Of a DNA stretch of 53,880 nucleotides, positions 36,320 to 43,896 are shown one piece after another. Position numbers and translations under genes: made by a program. Numbering within the stretch: the stretch's first letter is position 1; every line of letters begins with the position of its first letter. The stretch is from Clostridia bacterium. GTDB lineage: Bacteria; Bacillota; Clostridia; Oscillospirales; CAG-272. Under the pieces are notes generated by a model, which saw only the letters and a list, made by a program, of their open reading frames with translations, searched no databases and was not told the origin of the DNA. Location of the stretch: NCBI GenBank assembly GCA_017942005.1, contig JAGAVJ010000056.1, positions 1-53,880 on the forward strand, written 5' to 3'.

Positions 36320-37158
36320 GGAATCCTCCTCATTTCCCAGAAGGCAACTGCACTTGCAGCCGCGACATTCAGGGAATCTACTTGATGATACATCGGTATT
36401 TTGACAATATAATCGGTTTGTGATAAAATTTCGGAACTTAAACCTGTTCCTTCCGTGCCAAGAATAACAGCAAGCTTTTCCTCTTGTTTTAAACGCGGGT
36501 CGGCAATACTGACAGACGTATCGGAAAGTGCCATAGCGGCGGTCCGAAACCCGAGTGCATGCAGCCGGTTTATACCGGAGTTGTACCAGTCAGCGGTACT
36601 GCTTCCGATATACGTCCACGGAATTTGAAAGATGGTTCCCATACTGACGCGCGCTGCCCGGCGAATCAATGGGTCACAGCAGGATGGAGTAAAGAGAATC
36701 GCGTCCATGCCAAGTGCTGCGGCACTTCGTACAATGGCACCGACATTGGTGGCATCCACGATGTTTTCAAGCACGGCAATGCGGTTCGCATTTTGACAGA
36801 TTTGCTCCGCAGTCGGCAAAACCGGACGTTTCATTGCCGCCAACACACCGCGTGACAGGGGAAATCCGGTCAGGCTGGCAAGCACATCGTCATCTGCGGT
36901 ATAAATCGGAAGAGTAGGGTTTTGAGACAAACACCGTGCAATGATTTCTTTGGCAGAACCTTTTATATGCTTGCGTTCCATCAAAAGAGACGTGGGGACA
37001 TAGCCTGCATCCAGCGCCAGCCGTATGACGGTTGTGCTTTCCGCAATGAAAATCCCTTTTTGGGGTTCGAGGCGGCTGCGCAGCTGATGTTCTGTCAGGC
37101 GTGCATACACATCCAGGTGGGGCGACTGTATGGTTTCGATTTCAATGATATTCGCCAT
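36316..37158 (-). CDS. SpoU/TrmH-family RNA 2'-O-methyltransferase
   Basis: 280 residues. An N-terminal substrate-binding domain (RSRLEPQKGIFIAESTTVIRLALDAG) precedes the knotted SPOUT domain. Motif 1 is NIVDATNVGAIVRSAAALG, motif 2 is VILGTEGTGLS and motif 3 is IPMYHQVDSLNVAAASAVAF. It probably methylates a ribose in rRNA or tRNA. The gene overlaps the PfkB kinase gene by 4 bases, an odd functional pairing. Confidence 0.9.
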   Translation of the reverse strand: MANIIEIETIQSPHLDVYARLTEHQLRSRLEPQKGIFIAESTTVIRLALDAGYVPTSLLMERKHIKGSAKEIIARCLSQNPTLPIYTADDDVLASLTGFPLSRGVLAAMKRPVLPTAEQICQNANRIAVLENIVDATNVGAIVRSAAALGMDAILFTPSCCDPLIRRAARVSMGTIFQIPWTYIGSSTADWYNSGINRLHALGFRTAAMALSDTSVSIADPRLKQEEKLAVILGTEGTGLSSEILSQTDYIVKIPMYHQVDSLNVAAASAVAFWEMRRIP

Positions 37159-37194
37159 GGTTTGGGCGTTGTTCCTTTCTTTGACAGAGATCCA

Positions 37195-37860
37195 TTATAG
37201 AGCGGCACGAACGGTATAAGTCGCACCCCAGTTTTTCAGAATCTGTACATCCTCAAATCCGGCTGCATGCAAAATCTGAATTTCATGTGCAACAGTCAGG
37301 GGAGTATCATAATGATAAAACGCATTGTCGGTGATGTGCTGTTCTTCCTTTAATGCCTTCAGTGTCTCAAAATATTCGGTTTCTTTTTCTTCGGATTCTG
37401 CAAAATAATCCGTTAAAATAAAGTACCCGTTTGGCTTCAATGCAGAAGCAAGCTTTTGATAGAGCGGCAGTTTTTCTTCTTTTGTGAAGTGATGCAGCGA
37501 TTCTACAGAAACCGCCGCATCATATACACGTTCTCCAAACGGAACATCAAAGTAGGAACCCTGTATCAGATGCAGTGTACGGTCTGGGAATTTTGCCGAA
37601 AGTGCATGCAGCATGGCGGCAGATAAATCAATACCTGTAATATCTGCTTCTCCGCATAGCGCAAAATAGTCTTCCAACTCCAAGCCGGTACCGCATCCAA
37701 GGTCCAGAATACGGACTTTGGTTTGATCGGATGTCGGCTTTATTGGCAGCATTTCTGCTGTGAAACGGTAAAATTTTCGTGCACCTTCAATGCTTTCCCG
37801 CATGTGATCGTCATAGGTGTCCAATCGGTTTTCAAAGAAAACGTCCATTTTTTCAAGCAT
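37195..37860 (-). CDS. Class I SAM-dependent methyltransferase
   Basis: About 221 residues. Motif I is ILDLGCGTGLELEDY, followed by DITGIDLSAAMLHAL, DAAVSVESLHHFTKEEKL and PNGYFILTDYF. Small-molecule methyltransferase, substrate unknown. The start 37860 (MLEKMDVFF) follows the RBS GGAGG; the longer frame would cross the promoter region. Confidence 0.87.
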   Translation of the reverse strand: MLEKMDVFFENRLDTYDDHMRESIEGARKFYRFTAEMLPIKPTSDQTKVRILDLGCGTGLELEDYFALCGEADITGIDLSAAMLHALSAKFPDRTLHLIQGSYFDVPFGERVYDAAVSVESLHHFTKEEKLPLYQKLASALKPNGYFILTDYFAESEEKETEYFETLKALKEEQHITDNAFYHYDTPLTVAHEIQILHAAGFEDVQILKNWGATYTVRAAL

Positions 37861-37892
37861 CACAAATTTCCTCCAAACGGTTCTTTTATAAT

Positions 37893-37921
37893 AGAATAGC
37901 ATATTTTTGGGAAAAAGTCAA
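37893..37921 (-). promoter_or_regulatory. Promoter of the SAM methyltransferase
   Basis: Minus strand TTGACT (37916-37921), a 17-base spacer and TATTCT (37893-37898). Confidence 0.75.
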
Positions 37922-37960
37922 TGCTTATAATCAAACACAACCAATCATGAAGAACAAAAA

Positions 37961-37995
37961 GGGGCTGCTGCAAGGATAAGACTTGCAGCAGCCCC
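37961..37995. terminator. GGGGCTGCTGCAAG hairpin
   Basis: Perfect 14-bp arms (GGGGCTGCTGCAAG and its complement) around a short loop: the best member of the dispersed hairpin family. Confidence 0.7.
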
Positions 37996-38026
37996 GTAAA
38001 ATAACGTAAGTTCGATAGAATTCTCG

Positions 38027-38215
38027 GAGAAAACTTTTCCCCCAAAAAAGATTTTCCCAAAAACCTTTTCAAAAAATTTATATGGATAAATCAAATCAAA
38101 GCTGTATGTTTTTGGCTTGCTTTATCCATATTTTATTGGTTTCTCTGTTTAAAAGTTTTTGCGGTGGAGTTTGAGGAGGTGCTTTTTTCAAAAAGCATCT
38201 CCTCATCGAACTCAC
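38027..38215 (+). repeat. Dispersed intergenic repeat B
   Basis: Starts GGAGAAAACTTTTCCCCC, then AAAGATTTTCCCAAAAACC, a variable middle with a hairpin (GGATAAA/TTTATCC), and AAAAGTTTTTG followed by GAGGAGGTGCTTTTTTC and its complement. Same order as the copies near 33.75 and 41.78 kb. The region from 37996 to 38255 contains no gene. Confidence 0.6.
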
Positions 38216-38255
38216 GTTAAAACAGATGTGTATATGAAAATTGGTTTATGCTGGT

Positions 38256-39713
38256 TTATGACCTGGATGCATCAGAAGAATCGGTATCTGCCTTTGCATC
38301 GGTCAGCGCATTTGCTGCGGATTTGCCTGCAACCACACCTGTGATCAGAGTAGAGAGATCAATACCGGTTGCTTCCTTAACGCCTTCCATAATCTGGGAG
38401 GTGGTTTTCATAACGTCTCCTACCATTTTGGTGGAATTGCCGTCGCCATACATGACGATACGGTCGGTCTGCGCAAGCGGCAAAGCAGCGTTCTTGACAA
38501 CCTCAGGCAGCGCATGCAGGTACATTTCGAGGACGGACGCTTCGCCCATCTTCTTTTGTGCTTCTGCCTTCTTTTCGATGGCTTCTGCTTCTGCAAGACC
38601 CTTTGCACGGATACCGGCTGCTTCCTGCTCCATGGAATAACGTCTTGCTTCTGCTTCCGCTTTCATGGCTTCCGCAGCCTTGATTTTTTCGTATGCTTCT
38701 GCTTCTGCATCGCGCTGACGGCGGATAAGTTCTGCTTCTGCGTCCTTTTCTGCCTTATATTTCATGGCGTCTGCCTGTTTGCGGACTTCTGCATCCAGCT
38801 GACGTTCCTTTAGGGCAATTTCCTTTTCAGCAAGCTCTGATTCCTTTTCACGGCGGGCAATGTCGGCGTTAACCTTGGTCACTTCAATGGTTTTACGCTG
38901 GTTTTCCTGCTGGATGGAATAGGCTGCGTCTGCTTCCGCACGCTTGGTATCGGCACGTGTACGCATTTCTGCCTGCTGTACGGAGAGAGCTGCGTTTTGT
39001 TCTGCAATCTTCTTTTCTGCTTCTACCTTGACAGCATTGGATTCCTGCTCTGCATTTGCGGTTGCAATGGCGATATCGCGCTGTGCATTGGCCTTTGCGA
39101 TCTGTGCGTTTTTACGAATCTGCTCGACGTTGTCAATACCCATGTTTTCAATGGTGCCTGCTGCATCCTTGAAGTTCTGGATATTGAAGTTGACAACCTC
39201 AATACCGAGCTTTTCCATATCAGGGACCACATTTTCTGTGATCTTCTTCGCAACGCCCTGTCTGTCCTGTACCATTTCCTTTAAACCGACAGAACCGACG
39301 ATTTCACGCATGTTGCCTTCCATGACCTGTGTCACAAGAGAGATCAGCTCCTGCCGGGACATACCAAGCAGTGTTTCTGCTGCACGCTTGAGCATGTTGG
39401 GGTCAGAAGAAATCTTAATGTTTGCAACACCGTCTACGGTAACGTTGATAAATTCGTTTGTGGGGACTGCTTCCGATGTCTTGACATCGACCTGCATGAC
39501 CTTCAAGGAGAGTTTATCAACACGCTCAAAGAATGGTACACGCCAGCCTGCGCGTCCGATCAGGATTCGTTTTTTACCAAGACCGGAGATAATGTATGCG
39601 GTGTCCGGCGGTGCTTTGAGGTAACCGATGACGAACAGAAGGATCACAAGTACCACTGCCGCAATGATGATGAGGGGCGCTAAACCAATGGAGGATAAAA
39701 GTAGCTGTAGCAT
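38256..39713 (-). CDS. Flotillin-family (SPFH domain) membrane protein
   Basis: About 485 residues. One N-terminal membrane helix (LAPLIIIAAVVLVILLFVIGYL) is followed by an SPFH domain (VDKLSLKVMQVDVKTSEAVP through VVNFNIQNFKD). A long Ala/Glu/Lys-rich coiled coil comes next (with EKEIALKERQLDAEVRKQAD), then a C-terminal FloT-like region (LEMYLHALPEVVKNAALPLA, DRIVMYGDG). It organises functional membrane microdomains. The start 39713 has the RBS AAAGGAGC. The transcript has a leader of about 285 nt with strong hairpins. Confidence 0.93.
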   Translation of the reverse strand: MLQLLLSSIGLAPLIIIAAVVLVILLFVIGYLKAPPDTAYIISGLGKKRILIGRAGWRVPFFERVDKLSLKVMQVDVKTSEAVPTNEFINVTVDGVANIKISSDPNMLKRAAETLLGMSRQELISLVTQVMEGNMREIVGSVGLKEMVQDRQGVAKKITENVVPDMEKLGIEVVNFNIQNFKDAAGTIENMGIDNVEQIRKNAQIAKANAQRDIAIATANAEQESNAVKVEAEKKIAEQNAALSVQQAEMRTRADTKRAEADAAYSIQQENQRKTIEVTKVNADIARREKESELAEKEIALKERQLDAEVRKQADAMKYKAEKDAEAELIRRQRDAEAEAYEKIKAAEAMKAEAEARRYSMEQEAAGIRAKGLAEAEAIEKKAEAQKKMGEASVLEMYLHALPEVVKNAALPLAQTDRIVMYGDGNSTKMVGDVMKTTSQIMEGVKEATGIDLSTLITGVVAGKSAANALTDAKADTDSSDASRS

Positions 39714-39774
39714 AAAATGCTCCTTTCTATGAGAGAGATTTGGGCAATTGTAAAACTCCGTTTTCCAATTGGTT

Positions 39775-39887
39775 CCATCGGACTGACGCAGTCCGATGGC
39801 TCCCTTTGGTCGCTTTGAATGTGTCTTTTTTGGCGGGAAACCCGCCAAAGCGACGCATTTATCGATATATTGCCCTGCGGGCAATAT
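39775..39887 (-). promoter_or_regulatory. Three perfect hairpins in the flotillin leader
   Basis: Hairpins with 9-11 bp perfect arms: 39775-39799 (CCATCGGACTG), 39829-39849 (TTTGGCGGG) and 39867-39887 (ATATTGCCC). They lie between the flotillin promoter and its RBS, and could be a regulatory leader or intergenic repeats. Confidence 0.65.
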
Positions 39888-40005
39888 AAAATTGTAACTT
39901 TTACTATCGCCTTATGAGAGGGATTCGATTGGATATGATCCCAATGAGTCGCACCAGAAGAGACGTTCAAGTGACTGTTTTATGTCTTCTTCTTGATGTG
40001 ATTAT

Positions 40006-40034
40006 ATTATATCATACAGTCACGTGATTGTCAA
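40006..40034 (-). promoter_or_regulatory. Promoter of the flotillin gene
   Basis: Minus strand TTGACA (40029-40034), a 17-base spacer and TATAAT (40006-40011). Confidence 0.9.
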
Positions 40035-40113
40035 TGCTTTTCTGAAAAATTTTTTGTTTTTTTGGAAATTTCAAAAAAATTCGGCAAAATACACGTTTCA
40101 TCCGAAAAAAATA

Positions 40114-40142
40114 TTGACGGCGGTCCAAAAATATGGTATACT
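40114..40142 (+). promoter_or_regulatory. Promoter of the DUF5722-like gene
   Basis: TTGACG (40114-40119), a 17-base spacer and TATACT (40137-40142). Confidence 0.82.
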
Positions 40143-40224
40143 GAAACCAGAAAAACATCAAGAGTGCACAGGGGTTGAAGGGTACATTCTTCGTTACAAC
40201 TTTATAAAGAAAAGAAAGGAAAAC

Positions 40225-40259
40225 CTTCACGCCGTTCAGGTTCTGCTGAACATGTGAAG
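40225..40259 (+). promoter_or_regulatory. Leader hairpin between RBS and start codon
   Basis: The Shine-Dalgarno AAAGAAAGGAAAA (40210-40222) is followed by an outer stem CTTCAC/GTGAAG and an inner stem GTTCAG/CTGAAC, then 11 bases to the ATG at 40271. Clear relative of the prfC leader core. Confidence 0.65.
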
Positions 40260-40270
40260 TTATTGTTATT

Positions 40271-41749
40271 ATGAAGCTTTTACACATTACCGCATCTGAA
40301 ACAGAAATTCGTTTTCAAACAGATGGAAATGCAGAAACAGTCACAGTCTATGCCTATTCGCCAGCCGTTGCGAAATGCACAGAGGAAAAACCTGTCAAAG
40401 TGGAAATCGTACATTTCGATCACGGATATGGTGCGGTTCCACGGGATTGCGGGGGACGTGACGGTCTTTTTCTGCGCTGGGAAATGAAAGGGGAAGGGGG
40501 CGAAGAGGTACCCGGTAAAAAATATGTGGAAACGCTCGATTTTATACCGAAATACGATGATCCCTATCCGCAGACCGATTCTAAGAAAGGATTGCAGGTC
40601 TGTATGATAGAGGACGCCATTTCACTTGGCGTGCGTCATGCGGCACTGAACGTTTGTATCGGTGATCTGATGCGTCCTGCCGGGACAGAAAATACCATTA
40701 TCTATCATCATGATGGACGGGATTACTATTTTGACCGGAATGCTGTCGCACGTCATGATGCCTCCATTAAGGAGCTTTCGGATGCCGGCATTATTATCAC
40801 GCTGATTTTGCTGAATTCCAAGCACTGGGCATTGCAGACGCCAAAGGAACTGGAAGAAATTTTGTATCATCCCGGCTTTGTTCCGTATCAGGATTTAGAA
40901 GAAGTCCATCTTTCTGCATTTAATATGACGTCAGATGAAGGCTGCCGCTATTTTTGTGCTTTTGTTGCATTTTTAACAGAACGTTATACAAACCCTGAAC
41001 AGCCGCATGGACGTGCTGTCGGTCTGATCATATCAAACGAAATCAACTCTCAATGGTATTGGGGGAATGCAGGGGAGATGACATGCGAAGATTACATGTA
41101 TGAATACACGACTGCACTGCGTCTTGCGTGGCAGACTGCAACCTCTATCTATAAAAATGCGCGGATATACATTTCCCTTGATCATTTCTGGTGTGGTTCA
41201 CAGGATGCAAATCAGCCGCTAAAATATTATGGCAGCCGCGACTGCCTGACCAATTTGAACCGTTATGCGCTGGCAGAAGGCAATTTCTATTGGAACATCG
41301 CACATCACCCGTATCCGGAGGATTTACGGTATCCTGATTTTTGGAACGATCAATCGTCTACTGACGATGAAGATACCATACGCATTACCTTTAAAAATTT
41401 AAAGCTGCTGGCACAGTTTTTATACAAAGAAGAATTTCAATATAACGGTATCCGCCGCAGAATCATCCTTTCCGAACAGGGTTTCAACTCTCACTGGACA
41501 GAAGAAAGTGAAGTTTTACAGGCATGTGCCTATGGCAGAGCATACCGCATCTGTATGGAAATTCCGGAAGTGGACAGCTTTATTCTGCATGCACACTGCG
41601 ACAACCGTTACGAGTTCGGCTTGAACCTCGGTATCTGGCGCAGACATGAGGATTCCAGCGAAATGGACAGACCGAAGCCGATATACTACGTATTTCGCGC
41701 CATTGACAAAAAGGATGAATCCGGCAAGTTCCACTGGGAGCGATACTGA
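40271..41749 (+). CDS. DUF5722-like putative glycoside hydrolase
   Basis: 492 residues. After a small N-terminal beta domain the body looks like a TIM barrel (ISLGVRHAALNVCIGDLM, AGIIITLILLNSKHWA, AVGLIISNEINSQWYWGNAGE, IYISLDHFW, RIILSEQGFNSHWTEESE). Glu in SNEINSQ and in SEQGFN are plausible acid/base and nucleophile, as in clan GH-A. Overall this resembles DUF5722. No signal peptide. It has its own promoter and a structured leader. The substrate is unknown. Confidence 0.65.
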   Translation: MKLLHITASETEIRFQTDGNAETVTVYAYSPAVAKCTEEKPVKVEIVHFDHGYGAVPRDCGGRDGLFLRWEMKGEGGEEVPGKKYVETLDFIPKYDDPYPQTDSKKGLQVCMIEDAISLGVRHAALNVCIGDLMRPAGTENTIIYHHDGRDYYFDRNAVARHDASIKELSDAGIIITLILLNSKHWALQTPKELEEILYHPGFVPYQDLEEVHLSAFNMTSDEGCRYFCAFVAFLTERYTNPEQPHGRAVGLIISNEINSQWYWGNAGEMTCEDYMYEYTTALRLAWQTATSIYKNARIYISLDHFWCGSQDANQPLKYYGSRDCLTNLNRYALAEGNFYWNIAHHPYPEDLRYPDFWNDQSSTDDEDTIRITFKNLKLLAQFLYKEEFQYNGIRRRIILSEQGFNSHWTEESEVLQACAYGRAYRICMEIPEVDSFILHAHCDNRYEFGLNLGIWRRHEDSSEMDRPKPIYYVFRAIDKKDESGKFHWERY

Positions 41750-41774
41750 GGGATTCTGAGCATAGGTACGGCAT

Positions 41775-41905
41775 AGGGAAAACTTTTTTTGAAAAAAAGC
41801 TTTTCCCCAAACCTCTTTCAAAAAAACTTTAAACCGGATAATTTAAAACATATGAAAAGTTTTTGGGGGATGCCCAAGCGGCTGGGAGCGCTCGTTATCG
41901 AATTC
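41775..41905 (+). repeat. Dispersed intergenic repeat B
   Basis: GGGAAAACTTTTTTTG with its complement ending TTTTCCCC, then CCTCTTTCAAAAAAACTTTAAA, then AAAAGTTTTTGGGGGATGCC. Matches the copies near 33.75 and 38.03 kb. Confidence 0.65.
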
Positions 41906-41935
41906 ATGTTAAAATGATTGCTTAAAAAATTCGGA

Positions 41936-41961
41936 GGCTGCTGCACTTTAGTGCAGCAGCC
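41936..41961. terminator. GGCTGCTGCAC hairpin
   Basis: Perfect 11-bp arms GGCTGCTGCAC/GTGCAGCAGCC with a 4-base loop, between convergent genes. Member of the dispersed hairpin family. Confidence 0.75.
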
Positions 41962-41971
41962 CAACGTAGTC

Positions 41972-43639
41972 TTAGTCAAAAATGAGCAGTGTTTCAGGAC
42001 ATGGACCGCCAAGGTCGCGTTTGTGCAGTCCGTGCTTGATTGCTTCATACACAAATCCCATGGCAGGCGGTTCGTGCGGCATGGTCAGTTTTTGTTCGGG
42101 AACGCTGTCAAGGTGCGGCGGAATGACACAGCGGTGTGACGGTTGTCTTAAATAGTCGCCCATCGGTTTTGTGAAACGCTCCGTGATTTCCTTTACTGCC
42201 GGACGGCAGATTTCCGTAAATACATAGTCCGCCTGTGCATGGGTCAGACGCGGGACGAGCAGAGAAAGAACGCCGTCTTTTTGTGAGAGGAATCCTTCCT
42301 CACACAGTCCCGGAATGGCATCAAGATGCTTTTCCGGATAACCGACCGCTGTAGGATCAATTCCTTTTTCTATCAGATAATCGAGCTTTAAAAACGCTTC
42401 CTCATTTTCCATATACGTATGGCATTTTAAGGATTCAAATTTTCCGTAACCTGCTGGATTTAAAGATGTGTCGTAGTTCATCATCAATAGATTTTTTGCG
42501 CCGACATATTCCCTGATTTCATAGGTGCGTCTGCCGCCGATGCCCCATTCTTCCGGCGCCTGCAGTTCTTTGGGAACGGGATTTTGCATAGAGGCGTCCT
42601 GGTACACGGTTGCAAATGCAATCCACCTGCCGCCATTTGGACGGTTGGGGAATATCTGCGGTTTGCGGAACGGTTCTCCCGCATTCCATATAGCAGAACC
42701 CGCGATGTCGATCATCAGAAAGCGTTCCAGCCGTTCTGAATAAAAATCGGTCTTTTTCAGTTTTTCGATCACTGTCCGCATCGGAATGAAAAATGCGTCG
42801 ATATTTTCTTCACAGAATTTCTGTTTATCACGGTTGCTGCGATAAAAATCCTCCGGCTTATATATGATAAAATCCGTATAGACGCGCCCGTCCCCGGTTT
42901 TACGCATCAATTCTTCTCGCAGCAGCTTTTGTACGACGGGTTCCACATAGGCAGCGGAAACGCCGATTGCACGCGACAACTCTGTGACGGATACCGGTTT
43001 TTCATATGCTAAAATTAAAAGATTCTGCGCAAGCACATCATTTTGTACGACGGCGGACGGTTCCATATTGTCACCGCAGCATCCGCTGTTGCAAATGTGC
43101 AGATATTTGGGCATATAGCTGTATTCTGAATAGGTTTGCATCGTTTCGATCCCTTTCTTTAACTGCTTCCTGCTGAAATCCAATCTGCTTTTGACCGTTC
43201 CCACCGGAATGCCGAGAGCACCAGCAATGGTTTGGATGCTTTCACCGCGGAAATAATATTTGACGATGATCACACGGTACTGCTCTGCAAGATAGGCAAC
43301 CTGTCGGCGCACCTCTTCAGAGGTTTCTTCCTTTAATAAACGGTTGTCGATTGGCGTATCTTCTGCATTGGCGATGTCCAGTGCGTCAAATCCAGTATCA
43401 AAGGAGAGGGTGGGCTTGCGGTATTTTGCACGCAGCAGGTCATGGTGTTTTCGTTTTAATACGGAAAACAGCCATGCCTGTAAATGTTCAATGTGATCTC
43501 CCCTTGCAAGTGCGGTCAGTGCGGCAAGCAGGGTTTCCTCGGTCAGGTCCTCCGCATCCTCCACGCGGCCGCACATTTGGATGGCAGCGGATAGGAGGGA
43601 TTCGGTATAAGACAGAATGGAGTCATAGGCTGCGCTCAT
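41972..43639 (-). CDS. ECF-type sigma factor fused to a large C-terminal domain
   Basis: 555 residues. The first 170 form an ECF sigma factor: region 2 (GRVEDAEDLTEETLLAAL, LQAWLFSVLKRKHHDLLRA) and region 4 (YLAEQYRVIIVKYYFRGESI, IAGALGIPVGTVKSRL). A CNSGCCGDN Cys-rich linker and a winged-helix-like segment (LLILAYEKPVSVTELSRAIG) follow. The rest, about 280 residues, I do not recognise. It may act as an on-board sensor replacing a separate anti-sigma factor, since none is adjacent. Its neighbour is a sugar-binding lipoprotein, hinting at control of carbohydrate genes. Target promoters are unknown. Confidence 0.75.
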   Translation of the reverse strand: MSAAYDSILSYTESLLSAAIQMCGRVEDAEDLTEETLLAALTALARGDHIEHLQAWLFSVLKRKHHDLLRAKYRKPTLSFDTGFDALDIANAEDTPIDNRLLKEETSEEVRRQVAYLAEQYRVIIVKYYFRGESIQTIAGALGIPVGTVKSRLDFSRKQLKKGIETMQTYSEYSYMPKYLHICNSGCCGDNMEPSAVVQNDVLAQNLLILAYEKPVSVTELSRAIGVSAAYVEPVVQKLLREELMRKTGDGRVYTDFIIYKPEDFYRSNRDKQKFCEENIDAFFIPMRTVIEKLKKTDFYSERLERFLMIDIAGSAIWNAGEPFRKPQIFPNRPNGGRWIAFATVYQDASMQNPVPKELQAPEEWGIGGRRTYEIREYVGAKNLLMMNYDTSLNPAGYGKFESLKCHTYMENEEAFLKLDYLIEKGIDPTAVGYPEKHLDAIPGLCEEGFLSQKDGVLSLLVPRLTHAQADYVFTEICRPAVKEITERFTKPMGDYLRQPSHRCVIPPHLDSVPEQKLTMPHEPPAMGFVYEAIKHGLHKRDLGGPCPETLLIFD

Positions 43640-43816
43640 AGATATCCTTTCATTTGTGGAATGAAACCAAACGGCTGCAATTCCACAGTCCGAAAATAAA
43701 TTTTCAGATGAAACTGTTTTTTATGTATGACATATTGTCTTGAATGTACATTCATATATAAAGTCGAAATAAAAGAGAATCGGTTCGATGATTTTTAAAT
43801 AATCATATTTATTTTT

Positions 43817-43849
43817 GGGCTGCTGCAAGGGTTTCACTTACAGCAGCCT
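43817..43849. terminator. GGGCTGCTGCAAG-type hairpin
   Basis: GGGCTGCTG pairs with CAGCAGCCT; the inner stem is imperfect. Lies between the end of the second sugar-binding lipoprotein gene and the sigma-factor gene start. Confidence 0.55.
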
Positions 43850-43896
43850 AAAGGCACAATGTGGTTGAATTTTACAGGATGAAACAGTCCGATGCG

